DNA from: Runella sp. MFBS21
GTDB taxonomy: Bacteria; Bacteroidota; Bacteroidia; Cytophagales; Spirosomataceae
Assembly (NCBI RefSeq): GCF_029433105.1
Contig: NZ_JARNTW010000002.1
Coordinates: 537,744 to 601,743, forward strand
Length of the DNA: 64,000 bases
Reading direction: 5' to 3'
In this document: positions 27,614 through 37,042 of the stretch, piece by piece
Layout: each line of letters begins with the position of its first letter
How positions within the stretch are numbered: position 1 is the first letter of the stretch
The notes under the pieces: model-generated
What the model was told of the DNA's origin: nothing
Databases searched by the model: none
What the model saw: only the letters and a program-made list of their open reading frames with translations
Translations under genes and position numbers: made by a program

Positions 27614-27958
27614 TTAGTGAGAGGGCTTGCCGAGCAAATCTCTCACTTTAGTCCACCTACTGGTAGCTACTTTGATTTTTTTATCATTCAATAAGACACA
27701 GACATGATTACGTTTGTCAGAATGTTTGATGTATTCTTGATTGATGATATAAGAGCGATGAATACGGATAAAATCCGAGGGCAAAATTTGCTCAAAATGC
27801 CCTAAGTTCTTCGCTGTCAGTATTTGACGGCCATCTGCCAAATAGATAATTGTGTAGTTACGAACCGATTCTAAGTGAATGATTTGCATAAAAGATACCG
27901 CTTCTTTATGGTTTTTGATATGTAAAAATAACTGGCTTGGGGGAGCTTGCTTTTGCAT
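27614..27958 (-). CDS. Stand-alone LytTR DNA-binding regulator
   Basis: 114 residues consisting almost entirely of a LytTR domain: IIHLESVRNYTIIYLADGRQIL, NLGHFEQILPSDFIRIHRSYIIN and a basic end. No receiver or membrane domain is present. The family binds direct repeats upstream of target genes, often for secreted or surface factors. It lies between two envelope-protein genes, 35 bp downstream of one and 63 bp upstream of another, so it may control this set. Confidence 0.87.
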   Translation of the reverse strand: MQKQAPPSQLFLHIKNHKEAVSFMQIIHLESVRNYTIIYLADGRQILTAKNLGHFEQILPSDFIRIHRSYIINQEYIKHSDKRNHVCVLLNDKKIKVATSRWTKVRDLLGKPSH

Positions 27959-27993
27959 GGTTTGATGTAAGTTAAGAGGTTGGTAAGGTGTTT

Positions 27994-29664
27994 TTATTTT
28001 TTACATCCTGTCACAATCGCTTTGAACGTATCGCGCAGGGCAAGCCCAGTGACGAGGTCATTGGCCAGAATTTTGAAACCATTCAGGTAGTCGGAAGGAG
28101 TTTCGTTTTTGAATGATTTGATGGCTTTTTCTTTGTTGAGGGTAGAAAGCTGAATACTTACTTGCGAACCACTCACTTGTAGCTCTACCGAAGCAGGGTC
28201 GATATCGCTAAAACTAAATTCATGTTTAATGGATATACTTTTCTTGGAGTCTTTGGTCTCTTGGGAAAAAACTGCGGTGCAGGCGCTAATTTTTTCGATT
28301 TTTTGGGTGGTTTCTTCGTTTTTTGACTGGATTGTACCCAATTTCGAGTTGATAAAACTCAGTTTGGTTTCATAGGTGCCTTGAGGTAGGATGAGTTTGC
28401 GTTGGTCGCGGCAAGCCGCAATCATCGACCCTACAATATTTGGGAGAGGGCGCAAAGTCTCGATGTCTTCGGCGGCAAATTGAAGACTAGAAGTATAATT
28501 TTGCTTTTCACCATTTTTCCATACTTCGATGTACTTGAGGCGATTGGCGGTTTCGATTGAAAACTCAAAGTGGCTCCCTGAAGTAGTGATTTTGCTTGAC
28601 TTTTCGTTAAAATCTCCCCAGAAGAAACGGTATTCTAGGGTGTTGTTGCCTTCTTTGACTTGCAAGACCGTTTGGCATTCGGCATTGAGAGATTGGGTTA
28701 TACCTTCGCTATTTTTGACGGCGTTTTTGAAAAAGTTGAGCGCTTGCGACAAGCCTTGAAATGATGGGAGAGCGTTGAGTTGTTGTTGGGAGGTAAGAGG
28801 TAAACTCTTTTCCAACCATAGTTTGCCTTCACGTGCTTTTTCGATGTTGTCGAAATAAAAACGAATACTGTTATCATTTTTACTTAGTTTACCATTAGCG
28901 ATATGCCTAATATAATTGAGCTTATTCTTGGTTTGGATTTCTATATAAGCCCATGGGTCTTTGGTAGAAAGTGTAATGTTTTTTTCATCAAAATCACCTA
29001 AGTTTAGTTCAAATACATCTTCGGTAGTTTTACCTTTCTCCATTTTTTGTTGAATAAACTTGACCTTGGGCTGTTGGGTATCAAGGTAAGTAAGAGATTG
29101 CCGATAGCTCTCTTCTCCATATTTGATTGTAGATATATTGACCAAAAGCCAATCTTTGAAGGCGTTTAGACTAGGGTTTACCTTCATACTTTGTTCCATT
29201 ATTTTTTGAGCAGCGGGTACGGCTTTTCGAAATGCTTCGACCAAGGTGCGTGCATTGTCGGTATTGTCAGCATAGAATACAACCTCTCCTGCATATTTAG
29301 AAGTTTGGTCATTTTCTGTTTTCTTAATAAAAGACTGTCCTTTAAGGGTTTTGGCTTTTACCTGCATTTCATCCTTGCGGGCTTCATATTTGAGAGTACT
29401 AGGATCAAGGTCTGTGAGGTTGATTTCATAAATGTTTTTAGTAGCTTTTCCTTTTTTATCGACGCCGTCTATTGTCATTAAAATAACGTAAGGACGGCTG
29501 CCACTTGCCCGAAGCGATTGTTTCCATTCGGATTCGGAAGTTCGAACGACTTTGAGATTAGACGAGATGTCATTAAGAATACTTAAATATTCTTTGTCGT
29601 TTTGGGCTTGCGCTTGCAAACCCAAAACAAAAATAAATAAGGTATAGATGAGGCTTTTTTTCAT
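27994..29664 (-). CDS. Secreted protein with four tandem ~130-residue repeats
   Basis: 556 residues from the ATG at 29664; a longer frame to 29733 would overlap the upstream gene and lose the signal peptide (about 5-20). Four related units are visible at about residues 25-150, 165-290, 305-420 and 432-553. Each has a helix, then an aromatic/acidic turn (INLTDLDP, LNLGDFDE, FFWGDFNE, FSFSDIDP), a beta hairpin, a strand with T-x-N/K, a polar stretch with K-x-I/Y-x-x-x, and a closing helix. Sequence identity between units is low. I recognise no named family. Last cysteine-containing residues TGCKK end the protein. Likely periplasmic. Confidence 0.75.
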   Translation of the reverse strand: MKKSLIYTLFIFVLGLQAQAQNDKEYLSILNDISSNLKVVRTSESEWKQSLRASGSRPYVILMTIDGVDKKGKATKNIYEINLTDLDPSTLKYEARKDEMQVKAKTLKGQSFIKKTENDQTSKYAGEVVFYADNTDNARTLVEAFRKAVPAAQKIMEQSMKVNPSLNAFKDWLLVNISTIKYGEESYRQSLTYLDTQQPKVKFIQQKMEKGKTTEDVFELNLGDFDEKNITLSTKDPWAYIEIQTKNKLNYIRHIANGKLSKNDNSIRFYFDNIEKAREGKLWLEKSLPLTSQQQLNALPSFQGLSQALNFFKNAVKNSEGITQSLNAECQTVLQVKEGNNTLEYRFFWGDFNEKSSKITTSGSHFEFSIETANRLKYIEVWKNGEKQNYTSSLQFAAEDIETLRPLPNIVGSMIAACRDQRKLILPQGTYETKLSFINSKLGTIQSKNEETTQKIEKISACTAVFSQETKDSKKSISIKHEFSFSDIDPASVELQVSGSQVSIQLSTLNKEKAIKSFKNETPSDYLNGFKILANDLVTGLALRDTFKAIVTGCKK

Positions 29665-29683
29665 GAGATTAAATGACGGTTGG

Positions 29684-32518
29684 TTAGAGGGCTTTGAATA
29701 CCCAATTTTTAAGGGCGACTTTTCCATTGACATTCAAAAATCCGACGTAACAACTCTCAAAACCGAGGTAGTTTTGGGAAGAAGAGCCTAGTTCGGCTAC
29801 ATAGACGGGATCTGAGAGATTATCCACAAATATTTCTACAATATGACTTCCATTCGTGCGTGTGGATTCTTTGACTTTGACAGTGCGCTCTTGAGTCGCT
29901 GCAACATTCGGAAAAGTCTTTGAAATAAGTACTGACTTGACAAACAAGGAAGGGTTGAGGGTAGAAGCGCTTACGTTGTTGCCCTGTAACGAAAAAACAA
30001 GACGTCCTGTTTGAGTGTCAGCATTGAGGCGATTGCTGATTACAAACCCAAAAGGAGAACCACCGCCTGTAAATCGGTAAGTGGTTTCGAAGCCAGTGAT
30101 TAGTTTAATAGGTTCGGTATAGATGGCATAAATACCCCCTAAACCTGCATTGATTTCGATAGTATTGCCCACGACCCGCACTTCACTTGTACTAACAGGG
30201 TTTGAGTTGGTGGCATTTTTAAAGAAAAACTGCTGTTGTTTAGTTCCAAAATTGGCAATAGATATACTTCGTAACTCATGGGTAGCATTCTGATGAGCAG
30301 AAGCTCTTTGAGCATATTGATTGTCGCCTGTAAGGGCTACATCCATGATACAGTTTTGAAGCAATACAGGATCCGTAATACCATTCTGACGGCACACGGC
30401 TTCTGCATTGGCTCGTTGGGTAGTTGTAATAGATACAGGACTGCGTGGAAAAGCACGGTCGGTATAGCTGTCAGTATTTTTTCCTGGATCATATACAAAC
30501 AGTGATTCAGATTGCTTGATACGCCAACTATCAGCATAGGCGGGATAGAGTGTCTGGTAGGTATTGGCGACGGGTTGGCCATTATTAAAAAATAGGTCGT
30601 TGCTGGGATTTTTGTCATAATTTCCCAAAATACCTCTCACCTTACTTTGGCGATTAGGGTTGAGCGTTACATAATAATCTAAATCAAGATTGAATAGGCG
30701 AACTTCCACCAAATCGTCATTGCCATTTCGTACATATAAATAGCTTCCTTTTCGAGTGATAGAGCCGCCGTTGCTCAGTGGATAGGTTTCAAAATTGAAG
30801 CCGATTGCTTGTTTATTCACAAACACATGGTTGGGAGGATACATACATACTTCATCGTGGCCAGTATGTATGGCGATGCCAGTGTTGAATGAGACTTGTC
30901 CATTGCTGTTCTTAGACTTAACCTCCTCTTGCCTAGCTTGAATCTCAAACCTATCAGTAGTAGATTTGACGGCAATAAATTCCCCTACTCCCATAAAGCT
31001 ATAAGTAAGTTTATCGGGTGTAGTAAGGTGAGGGTCACCAGTGCTGATAGCGGTAGAAACAGGCTCTGTGGCATCGGCAATAGGTGTCTCGGGGTCTTCG
31101 CCACATAGGGAAATACCTACGGAGTTTACCTCTACACAGTAGTCGTAGGAGTATTTGTCATAGAGAATGGCTTTGCCCGTAAATAATAAGTTTGCGCCTG
31201 CACCAAACCTTCCTGGAAGGTCTGCAAATTTGAGAAGAAGTTTGAAAGAATTCCACAGGTATGTTAAACCAGATTTAGAGGTGGTGTTGGTACTAAAACA
31301 CTCAAGGTCATCAATCCGCTCGTTGATGGTTTTGATAATAGTCAATAAAGTAGAACCCATAGAGGCTTCATTGTATTGAGAAAAATGCAGCTTGATCCCC
31401 TCCCAAGTCCCTGTATTGATGAGTTGTACTACCAAATGTTGAATGCAGTTGGCATTGGTTAAGTAATCTTGAAAACCTTTGTTAACTACCCCAACCGCAT
31501 TGAGGACGAGTTTGCCTAAAAACTTTTCGACCTCAGGATCGGTGGGTGATTGCGCACTAAAAGCATTAGTTACTTTTACGGTATATTTTCCTTGGGATTG
31601 GAAGGTGTAATTTTGAACAGTGGGGTATTGTAATTTGAAAAAATCAAGTGCCCCACAGGCCGTTGTAGGAGGAGTTCCTGAACGACTGTTGTAGAAGTCT
31701 TCGAGGCAACCATCAAAATTGGAAGAAGATTCTTTGGCCAAGTTCCAAGCATCTATAGCCAAATCAGCCGCTGAGGTATAGCCAAAGCTAACATCTCCTA
31801 AATCTAGGACACCATTGGACAGTAGCTGATTGTTGGAATCATAAATACGAGCTATATAAGGAAGAAACGAACGCTCGTTTTTAATAGAAATAGAACGGGG
31901 ATTGGTGGTAGTAAGTTTGATGACGGGTTCGTTTCCAATAATCCCTTGCGTGCCTCCTCTACGTCCCCCAAATTTCAATTTTGAATTTTGAATAACGTTT
32001 AGCAAAGTCATAATGTTGACATTGTTGTCTTCAAGCAGGTCTTTGCCTTCTTTGGTGCTTTTTTCGATTTCCTTTACTAAATCAGGAAAAGAAGCATGTT
32101 TTTGGAAAGCTGCGGCCAAGGCTTTTTTAGCGTGTTCATTCAGACTAGCCATAACGGGATGAAGAAGAAGCAAACTAAGAGCGGTGGAGGCGGTACTCAT
32201 CTCAATAGATGAATTTCCGGCTAGGTAGGGTGCTACCAACGCTACTGAGCCATTGGCGCGAGTCGCAAGGATAAGTTTATAGGAAGTGGTATCAATAGAC
32301 GACATTGTAAAGGTGCTCCCTTGTACGGTATGTGCGTCAAAACCTGATAATATGGTAAGTTCGTCGGCTTTCCAATTTGTTCCTGTAGGCAGAATTACCC
32401 GTCCGGCTACATCACCTTGGGCTACTGCGGGTTGGAGTTCAATAGTGCCAACTCGCTTACAGGCAAAAGGCCAAAACAAGCAAGAAATGAAGAGAAGAAG
32501 GGAAAGTATGTTTTTCAT
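29684..32518 (-). CDS. Large lipoprotein with von Willebrand factor type D domain
   Basis: 944 residues. Lipobox CLFWPFAC (Cys20). An N-terminal beta domain (about 35-110) is followed by helical and Ser/Thr-rich regions. The type D domain starts at about 480 with STGDPHLTTPDKLTYSFMGV and continues with GEFIAVKS, a series of strands (FNTGIAIHTG, HVFVNKQAIGFN, VRGILGNYDKNPSNDL) and a Cys-containing following region (AVCRQNGITDPVLLQNCIMD) that resembles the C8 module. A C-terminal beta domain ends the protein. In animals this fold builds mucin and coagulation multimers; in Bacteroidota its role is not known to me. It lies among other envelope genes. Confidence 0.88.
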   Translation of the reverse strand: MKNILSLLLFISCLFWPFACKRVGTIELQPAVAQGDVAGRVILPTGTNWKADELTILSGFDAHTVQGSTFTMSSIDTTSYKLILATRANGSVALVAPYLAGNSSIEMSTASTALSLLLLHPVMASLNEHAKKALAAAFQKHASFPDLVKEIEKSTKEGKDLLEDNNVNIMTLLNVIQNSKLKFGGRRGGTQGIIGNEPVIKLTTTNPRSISIKNERSFLPYIARIYDSNNQLLSNGVLDLGDVSFGYTSAADLAIDAWNLAKESSSNFDGCLEDFYNSRSGTPPTTACGALDFFKLQYPTVQNYTFQSQGKYTVKVTNAFSAQSPTDPEVEKFLGKLVLNAVGVVNKGFQDYLTNANCIQHLVVQLINTGTWEGIKLHFSQYNEASMGSTLLTIIKTINERIDDLECFSTNTTSKSGLTYLWNSFKLLLKFADLPGRFGAGANLLFTGKAILYDKYSYDYCVEVNSVGISLCGEDPETPIADATEPVSTAISTGDPHLTTPDKLTYSFMGVGEFIAVKSTTDRFEIQARQEEVKSKNSNGQVSFNTGIAIHTGHDEVCMYPPNHVFVNKQAIGFNFETYPLSNGGSITRKGSYLYVRNGNDDLVEVRLFNLDLDYYVTLNPNRQSKVRGILGNYDKNPSNDLFFNNGQPVANTYQTLYPAYADSWRIKQSESLFVYDPGKNTDSYTDRAFPRSPVSITTTQRANAEAVCRQNGITDPVLLQNCIMDVALTGDNQYAQRASAHQNATHELRSISIANFGTKQQQFFFKNATNSNPVSTSEVRVVGNTIEINAGLGGIYAIYTEPIKLITGFETTYRFTGGGSPFGFVISNRLNADTQTGRLVFSLQGNNVSASTLNPSLFVKSVLISKTFPNVAATQERTVKVKESTRTNGSHIVEIFVDNLSDPVYVAELGSSSQNYLGFESCYVGFLNVNGKVALKNWVFKAL

Positions 32519-32569
32519 TATGAATGCGTTATGGATAGACTGAAATAGAGAATACGACTGCGTTTAACT

Positions 32570-33451
32570 CTAAAAACTATAACTATCACCTCTTTTGCGG
32601 ATGGTAACTACGTCGCGGCGCTCACCTTCTTGTTGGAGTACTCCTTCAAATGACTTGGCTCCTGAGGGTGTGGTAATCGTCACAAAGTACCGAGTGCGTC
32701 CACCGCCATAATTACCATAGTACTCTACCCATACCTTATATTCACCGTCGGGGGCATTGTGTCGCCAAAAGATGTTTTCAGGGCCATAGCCGTCTGTATC
32801 ATCTCGGTCTAGTTGACCACCTGTACGAGAGGTCTCATTATTATAGTAAATTTCGGTGCCGCTAGGATCTAGTACATGTAGGTCAATGTCAGTGTTGTTG
32901 GTGTTCCAAGCGAGGTTGATTTGAAGAGCACCTGTACCTAGCCGCTCTACGCCTACACATTGTTGTACGGGGGTACTGACCCGATTTTGGGCATCATATA
33001 CCCATACTTCTACGCAAAATTGGCCATTTTCGGAAGCTCCAGGAATCCCGAGAGGAAGCGTGAACTGATCGGCATTAGAAGGGTCGGCAGGTATGGTATA
33101 ATACATATCTGACCCCACAACTCTTACATAATATCCCGCAGGCTGATTGTTGCTAGACCCATTGACATTAAAAGTAAGAGCTACGGTACTACCGTTACTC
33201 GAAACGACGGTACCATTGTTAGTATTACTTACGCTCAAGCCGCCAGCTCCTCCCGAGGTAGGAGAGGGAGGAGTGCCTACGGTACGAGTAGCGCCATTGG
33301 GAAGTATTAAATAACGACTAAAACTTGCTGGGTCGTTGGGGTTGACCACAATTTTGGGTACTTCGGTTTCGATAACCCTAGTACAGCTACCTACAATAGT
33401 CAATAAAATAATGGCTAGAGGGTACAGATATGAATGTTTGAAGTTTTTCAT
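32570..33451 (-). CDS. Lipoprotein with YfaP/DUF2135-like domain
   Basis: 293 residues. Lipobox TIVGSC (Cys24). Residues 60-160 form a fibronectin-like beta domain after a Gly/Ser/Asn-rich linker. The C-terminal part (about 170-290) contains LAWNTNNTDIDLHVLDPSG, NNETSRTGGQLDRDDTDGYG and APDGEYKVWVEYYG, the hallmark of the DUF2135/YfaP domain found in exported proteins. Function of that domain is not established to my knowledge. The OmpA gene is 2 bp upstream, so the two are coupled. Confidence 0.85.
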   Translation of the reverse strand: MKNFKHSYLYPLAIILLTIVGSCTRVIETEVPKIVVNPNDPASFSRYLILPNGATRTVGTPPSPTSGGAGGLSVSNTNNGTVVSSNGSTVALTFNVNGSSNNQPAGYYVRVVGSDMYYTIPADPSNADQFTLPLGIPGASENGQFCVEVWVYDAQNRVSTPVQQCVGVERLGTGALQINLAWNTNNTDIDLHVLDPSGTEIYYNNETSRTGGQLDRDDTDGYGPENIFWRHNAPDGEYKVWVEYYGNYGGGRTRYFVTITTPSGAKSFEGVLQQEGERRDVVTIRKRGDSYSF

Positions 33452-33453
33452 CT

Positions 33454-35034
33454 TTATTGAATGGCTTTACGTTTAAACCCTAATCCGATTCTGATGCCCG
33501 CAAAGTGTAGCGGGTCGGTGATTTCTTGGAAACTATTGGTTAGTACTAGGTTATACTGAGCTGCAAAGTCAATAAACATGCTGCCGAAGTATTTCTCAAA
33601 CCCTAGCGCGCCTCCTACAGCAGGCTGGAAAGATTGAGTAGAAAGGGTTTGAAGGCCTAGGGGGTGTAGTTCTGAAGTAGCGGTGACGCGTTTGAGCAGC
33701 TGACCACCTCCGAAAACATGGAAGTAGGCATTGTGAAAGGGATATAACTTAACGCCTAGTTGGACTGGAATCCGTGTGAGGGTTTCGTCGGCAGTGTACT
33801 GTAGTTCTTTCTCAGGGGCGGGAGATACATAGCGGCGTTCTACCATCCATTTAGAATAACCTCCCTGAACAGTAAATCCTACCCTTTTTGAAAGATAAAA
33901 ATTGAACATTAGTCCCCCTCCAAAACCTTGCAACATACCTATTCCTGTTTGTATATTGCTCCATTGAGGTGATAGTGATTCAATAACGTACAGGCCTTCG
34001 CCAAACACAGAAACTGCAAAAGCTTTCCGAGGCTTAGGAGCGGGAGGCTGAGTATAAATCTGAGCTATTTCTTCTCTTTTTATTTCATTAAACACAATTA
34101 CATTTTTGTCGGCAAATTCAATGCGCGCTAGCTCATCGGGGGTAACTTCTAGCAGGGGCGAATTTTCGTCGGTCTTATAAACTACCCTGCCTCGAGCTTC
34201 ATCTTGATATACCAGCAATGCTTCTACCGAATGCCCATCCCGAAACACAATGACATTTTTTTGAGCTTGGTCAAGACCTACCATTTCCATTTCGACGCGG
34301 CGGTTTTGGCGACGATTGGCATCTGAAATATTGGGTAATATAGGCCGCGACCAACCGTACCCTTGGGAGCTTACGCGAGTGGCGGCTACTTGACCCTTTA
34401 GGATAAGATGATTTTGAACCGCACTGGCACGATCTTGCGATAGTTTTAGGTTGTATGCTTCTTGACCCGTATTGTCGGTGTGCCCTGCAATCTCAAATAC
34501 TAGGGCGGGAATTTTGTTTAGAACCAATGCAATAGTGTCCAAATAAGCTTGGCTTGAGAGGGTCAGTTGGACAGAGTTAGTTTCGAAATTAATATTTTTG
34601 AGTTTGATGCGCATACCTTTTAGATTGGGGCGGCTGCGGAGGGAGTCTAAGATGGTCTGCATCAATTTTTGGGAACCCCAAGTCGTATCTATTTCTTCGG
34701 CCAAAGTAAGTTCGGACGGCGGAATTGAGCCTGTTCCACGTTCTATTTTGAGCAAGCTAGATTTAGCAATTCTAAGGATAGGCCCCTGAGGATTATTCCC
34801 TTTTCTATATTTCACTTCAGTAGCTCCGATTTCGACAACTTGCCCCACAATGGGCGATTTTGTTTTGTCTTTTAGAATGAGCCAATCCAGTTGATGATTG
34901 ACAGAATTAACCACCACAAGCTGGTTGGAGGCGGGGTTCTTGACAGGAGTTTTGGGTTTGGGCTTTTGTTGAGCAAATACTGAAATTTGAAACAGAAAGA
35001 CCCAAGCAAACAGGATGAGTATTGAGGTTTTCAT
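33454..35034 (-). CDS. OmpA-family peptidoglycan-binding protein with C-terminal barrel-like domain
   Basis: 526 residues. Signal peptide 1-21, then a Pro/Lys-rich stretch and a small beta domain repeated later (ILKDKTKSPIVGQVVEIGA and VIVFRDGHSVEALLVYQDE). The OmpA/MotB domain (about 145-255) contains INFETNSVQLTLSSQAYLD, EIAGHTDNTGQEAYN, LSQDRASAVQNHLI and NRRQNRRVEMEM, the residues that hold diaminopimelate of peptidoglycan. The last ~180 residues are alternating strands ending in a basic, aromatic tail (FAGIRIGLGFKRK) and look like an outer-membrane barrel. The order OmpA then barrel is the reverse of classical OmpA. It leads the DUF2135, VWD and repeat-protein genes. Confidence 0.88.
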   Translation of the reverse strand: MKTSILILFAWVFLFQISVFAQQKPKPKTPVKNPASNQLVVVNSVNHQLDWLILKDKTKSPIVGQVVEIGATEVKYRKGNNPQGPILRIAKSSLLKIERGTGSIPPSELTLAEEIDTTWGSQKLMQTILDSLRSRPNLKGMRIKLKNINFETNSVQLTLSSQAYLDTIALVLNKIPALVFEIAGHTDNTGQEAYNLKLSQDRASAVQNHLILKGQVAATRVSSQGYGWSRPILPNISDANRRQNRRVEMEMVGLDQAQKNVIVFRDGHSVEALLVYQDEARGRVVYKTDENSPLLEVTPDELARIEFADKNVIVFNEIKREEIAQIYTQPPAPKPRKAFAVSVFGEGLYVIESLSPQWSNIQTGIGMLQGFGGGLMFNFYLSKRVGFTVQGGYSKWMVERRYVSPAPEKELQYTADETLTRIPVQLGVKLYPFHNAYFHVFGGGQLLKRVTATSELHPLGLQTLSTQSFQPAVGGALGFEKYFGSMFIDFAAQYNLVLTNSFQEITDPLHFAGIRIGLGFKRKAIQ

Positions 35035-35085
35035 AAGAAAAGTTGTTTGAAAAAATGAAAAAAGTAGGGCTTAAAAAGTCTAACA

Positions 35086-35190
35086 CTAGGATACTTGACC
35101 CTGATTGTAGGCCTTGGTGGCAGTTGCATCGTGCATCTCACAAACCTCCTGAGCCATCAAAATGAGAATAAAAACGAAGAGCTTCTTCAT
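35086..35190 (-). CDS. Possible 34-residue secreted peptide
   Basis: ATG at 35190, stop at 35086. MKKLFVFILILMAQ is a typical short signal sequence; only 20 polar residues follow (with one Cys, one Met and a short ATATKAYNQ stretch). It lies 51 bp before the OmpA gene, in the same direction. It may be a real microprotein or the remnant of a longer secreted protein. No homologue recognised. Confidence 0.35.
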   Translation of the reverse strand: MKKLFVFILILMAQEVCEMHDATATKAYNQGQVS

Positions 35191-35514
35191 AAAAAAATGC
35201 TGTCTATTGAATGGATGTAATGATTGGATTATCATTACAAAATTGGACGAATGAGACGGGGGTTGAAATAGAATATTAAAGGAGAAGCCTTCTTTTTAGC
35301 TCGAAAAAAAGAGGAGAAAATAGTTAGATGTTAGGCGAAAAATCCTACAAATTTCGATTTAAGTGTTCAATTTTAAATGAGATCTTCGTAACGGTTTTAT
35401 ATGAAATATTTAGTGATTGAGAATAAGGAATAGGAGTGTAATGTGCTTTGAAACAAGGTGTTGTAGTGAGGGGGTAAGCACCCCGAATTTCGGGGTGCAA
35501 AAGCTCATAGTAGC
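35191..35514. other. Non-coding stretch after the frameshifted gene
   Basis: 324 bp, AT-rich. A 61-codon frame (35345-35530, minus) overlaps the broken gene and shows no protein-like features, so it is not called. Bases 35478-35500 contain ACCCCGAATTTCGGGGT, a short palindrome that could end transcription of the upstream minus-strand gene. Confidence 0.45.
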
Positions 35515-35948
35515 TCAATCTAGCCTCCAATTGAAGCTACTCAACACCGTATTTTTGGAAGAATAGCCTTGTACTAATCGGATGGAGCAACGGGAAGTAG
35601 TGCCCTTATCATCTATATTGAGGCAGGTCAAATTGCCATAGTCATCTTGTGAGAGGTAAAAATTGTCGGGCTGATAGTTAGGATGGCGTCGCTGGGTATC
35701 TGCGTAGCGGGCGTTGTAGCCAGTAAGGCGGTAGCCATACTGCGTATTTTCTAAGCGGATGGTTTGCTCAATCAAGTTTGTTTGATTGTTGGCATAATAG
35801 CGTACTCGCATTTGGCCGCGTTGCTCCATAGTACGAGTGCGGCACGGTAGCGAGTGATACCCGCCGTAAAGGTGATTTCATAAACATCTTGCGCTCTGGC
35901 AATCACAGGCAATAGTGCTACTAACAGTAAAAAAGTGAGCTTTTTCAT
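35515..35948 (-). pseudogene. Frameshifted small secreted protein gene
   Basis: Frame one starts at ATG 35948 with a signal peptide (KKLTFLLLVALLPVIARAQ) and DVYEITFTAGITRYRAALV, then runs out of family-like sequence near 35830 and stops some 15 codons later. The continuation lies in another frame and ends at 35515: MRVRYYANNQTNLIEQ, TGYNARYADT, FYLSQDDYGNLTC, RCSIRLVQGY. Joined, they give a coherent ~144-residue secreted beta-rich protein. The shift falls in about 35828-35845. It could be a true mutation, a sequencing error or a programmed event; no slippery run is evident. Confidence 0.75.
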
Positions 35949-36072
35949 GATTTTAGGTCAATTAAGGATGAACGCCTACTCTTGAAATTACGGTTTTCGG
36001 CAAGGCCGTATTAGTTGGTCATTGAATTGACGATTCAAAAGTAGCGGCTTACTTAAAAACTGTTGGAGTAAC

Positions 36073-36099
36073 AACTGGTTGCTAACTAGTTGCTAACTG
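36073..36099 (+). promoter_or_regulatory. Tandem 11-bp repeat motif before the FHA gene
   Basis: AACTGGTTGCT and AACTAGTTGCT follow each other head to tail, with a third partial AACTG. Both cores are of the AAC-TRG-TT type, the second a perfect palindrome (AACTAGTT). Related motifs lie at 45988-46013 and 48307-48334, also before FHA genes. Candidate operator. Confidence 0.45.
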
Positions 36100-36114
36100 A
36101 AAGCCTTAGAAGAA

Positions 36115-37002
36115 ATGATTTTGGAGATAAACGGACCATCCAAACGGAGCAAAGAGAAACTTATTTTTATTCAATTATACCTTATTGATTATATGGCAAA
36201 CTTGACAATTTACCAACCCGAAATCCTTTTTTTGAGAGCCCAAATATTAACTCGTTATTGTGACACGTTTGGCTATGAATTTGATAGCTATTGCCAACGG
36301 CTCACAGGGACCTTAAAGCATTACGAGCACATCTGTGAAGTAATGCAAGAAGAAGTAAATCAACATGAAAAGCTGGTGAGGTACTTAGCTTTAATCCAAA
36401 ATAAAGCACTTCAAAATAGCCTAAAAAGACAGATAGGAGCAACGGAGACCGAACAAAAACTCTTTTTGCGTAAGCATATTAATTCTCTTTCAGGCTCCGT
36501 ATTACGTAAACTTATTTTTGAGGGACAAAACGAAACATCGCAGGGCTATAAAGATAGTTTTATACAAATATGCTATCTGTATATTGAAAAAGAGCGAAGC
36601 GAATTTCTCGTCAATGATTTCCAAATAGAAAAACAAGACGGTACTATACCTCCTTTCGGATATGCCCCAAAGCCCTTAAGTAATGGTACCGTTCCGGTTT
36701 TTCAAAAAGCATCTTCTTTTTCTTTAACCCCTCTAAAATCTACCGAAGATTCGATAGCCGAAGGTAAATCGGCTTTGGTTTTTAAAGGGAATAAAATACA
36801 ACTCAATCGCGGTAATCTCGACAAAACGAACGCTACCATTACTAGTAAGATACAGGCAGAAATAAGACTAGAAAATGGAGAGTGGGTACTAGTAAATGAA
36901 AGCCAATTGCGGACTACTTTTATTCAAGTAAATGGCCCTATTAAAATCAAAAAAGGGGATATTGTTGTGTTTGGCAATCAACGGTTTTTATTTGAAGATT
37001 AG
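36115..37002 (+). CDS. FHA-like domain protein with helical N-terminal region
   Basis: 295 residues from ATG 36115; ATG 36193 (MANLTIYQPE...) is an equally possible start. Residues about 28-170 are helical and unrecognised, with a RYCDTFGYEFDSYCQRL patch. After a Pro-rich linker, the C-terminal ~85 residues are FHA-like: IQLNRGNLDKTNATITSKIQAEI, then NGEWVLVNES, TTFIQVNG and KKGDIVVFGNQRFLFE. The usual Ser-Arg-x-His motif is TSKIQAE, so the key His is missing. The same variant occurs in the protein at 47376-48251 (LNRDNIDPTNQSITSKAQAEL). It is the only plus-strand gene in this part and is convergent with the kinase/phosphatase operon. Confidence 0.75.
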   Translation: MILEINGPSKRSKEKLIFIQLYLIDYMANLTIYQPEILFLRAQILTRYCDTFGYEFDSYCQRLTGTLKHYEHICEVMQEEVNQHEKLVRYLALIQNKALQNSLKRQIGATETEQKLFLRKHINSLSGSVLRKLIFEGQNETSQGYKDSFIQICYLYIEKERSEFLVNDFQIEKQDGTIPPFGYAPKPLSNGTVPVFQKASSFSLTPLKSTEDSIAEGKSALVFKGNKIQLNRGNLDKTNATITSKIQAEIRLENGEWVLVNESQLRTTFIQVNGPIKIKKGDIVVFGNQRFLFED

Positions 37003-37042
37003 CTTCCAATCTCTACTTTAAGGGTCTCCAAAATCCTTATTT

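Noticed and set aside
35345-35530. 61-codon reading frame
   Set aside because: Overlaps the broken secreted gene and has no protein-like features or conserved motifs.
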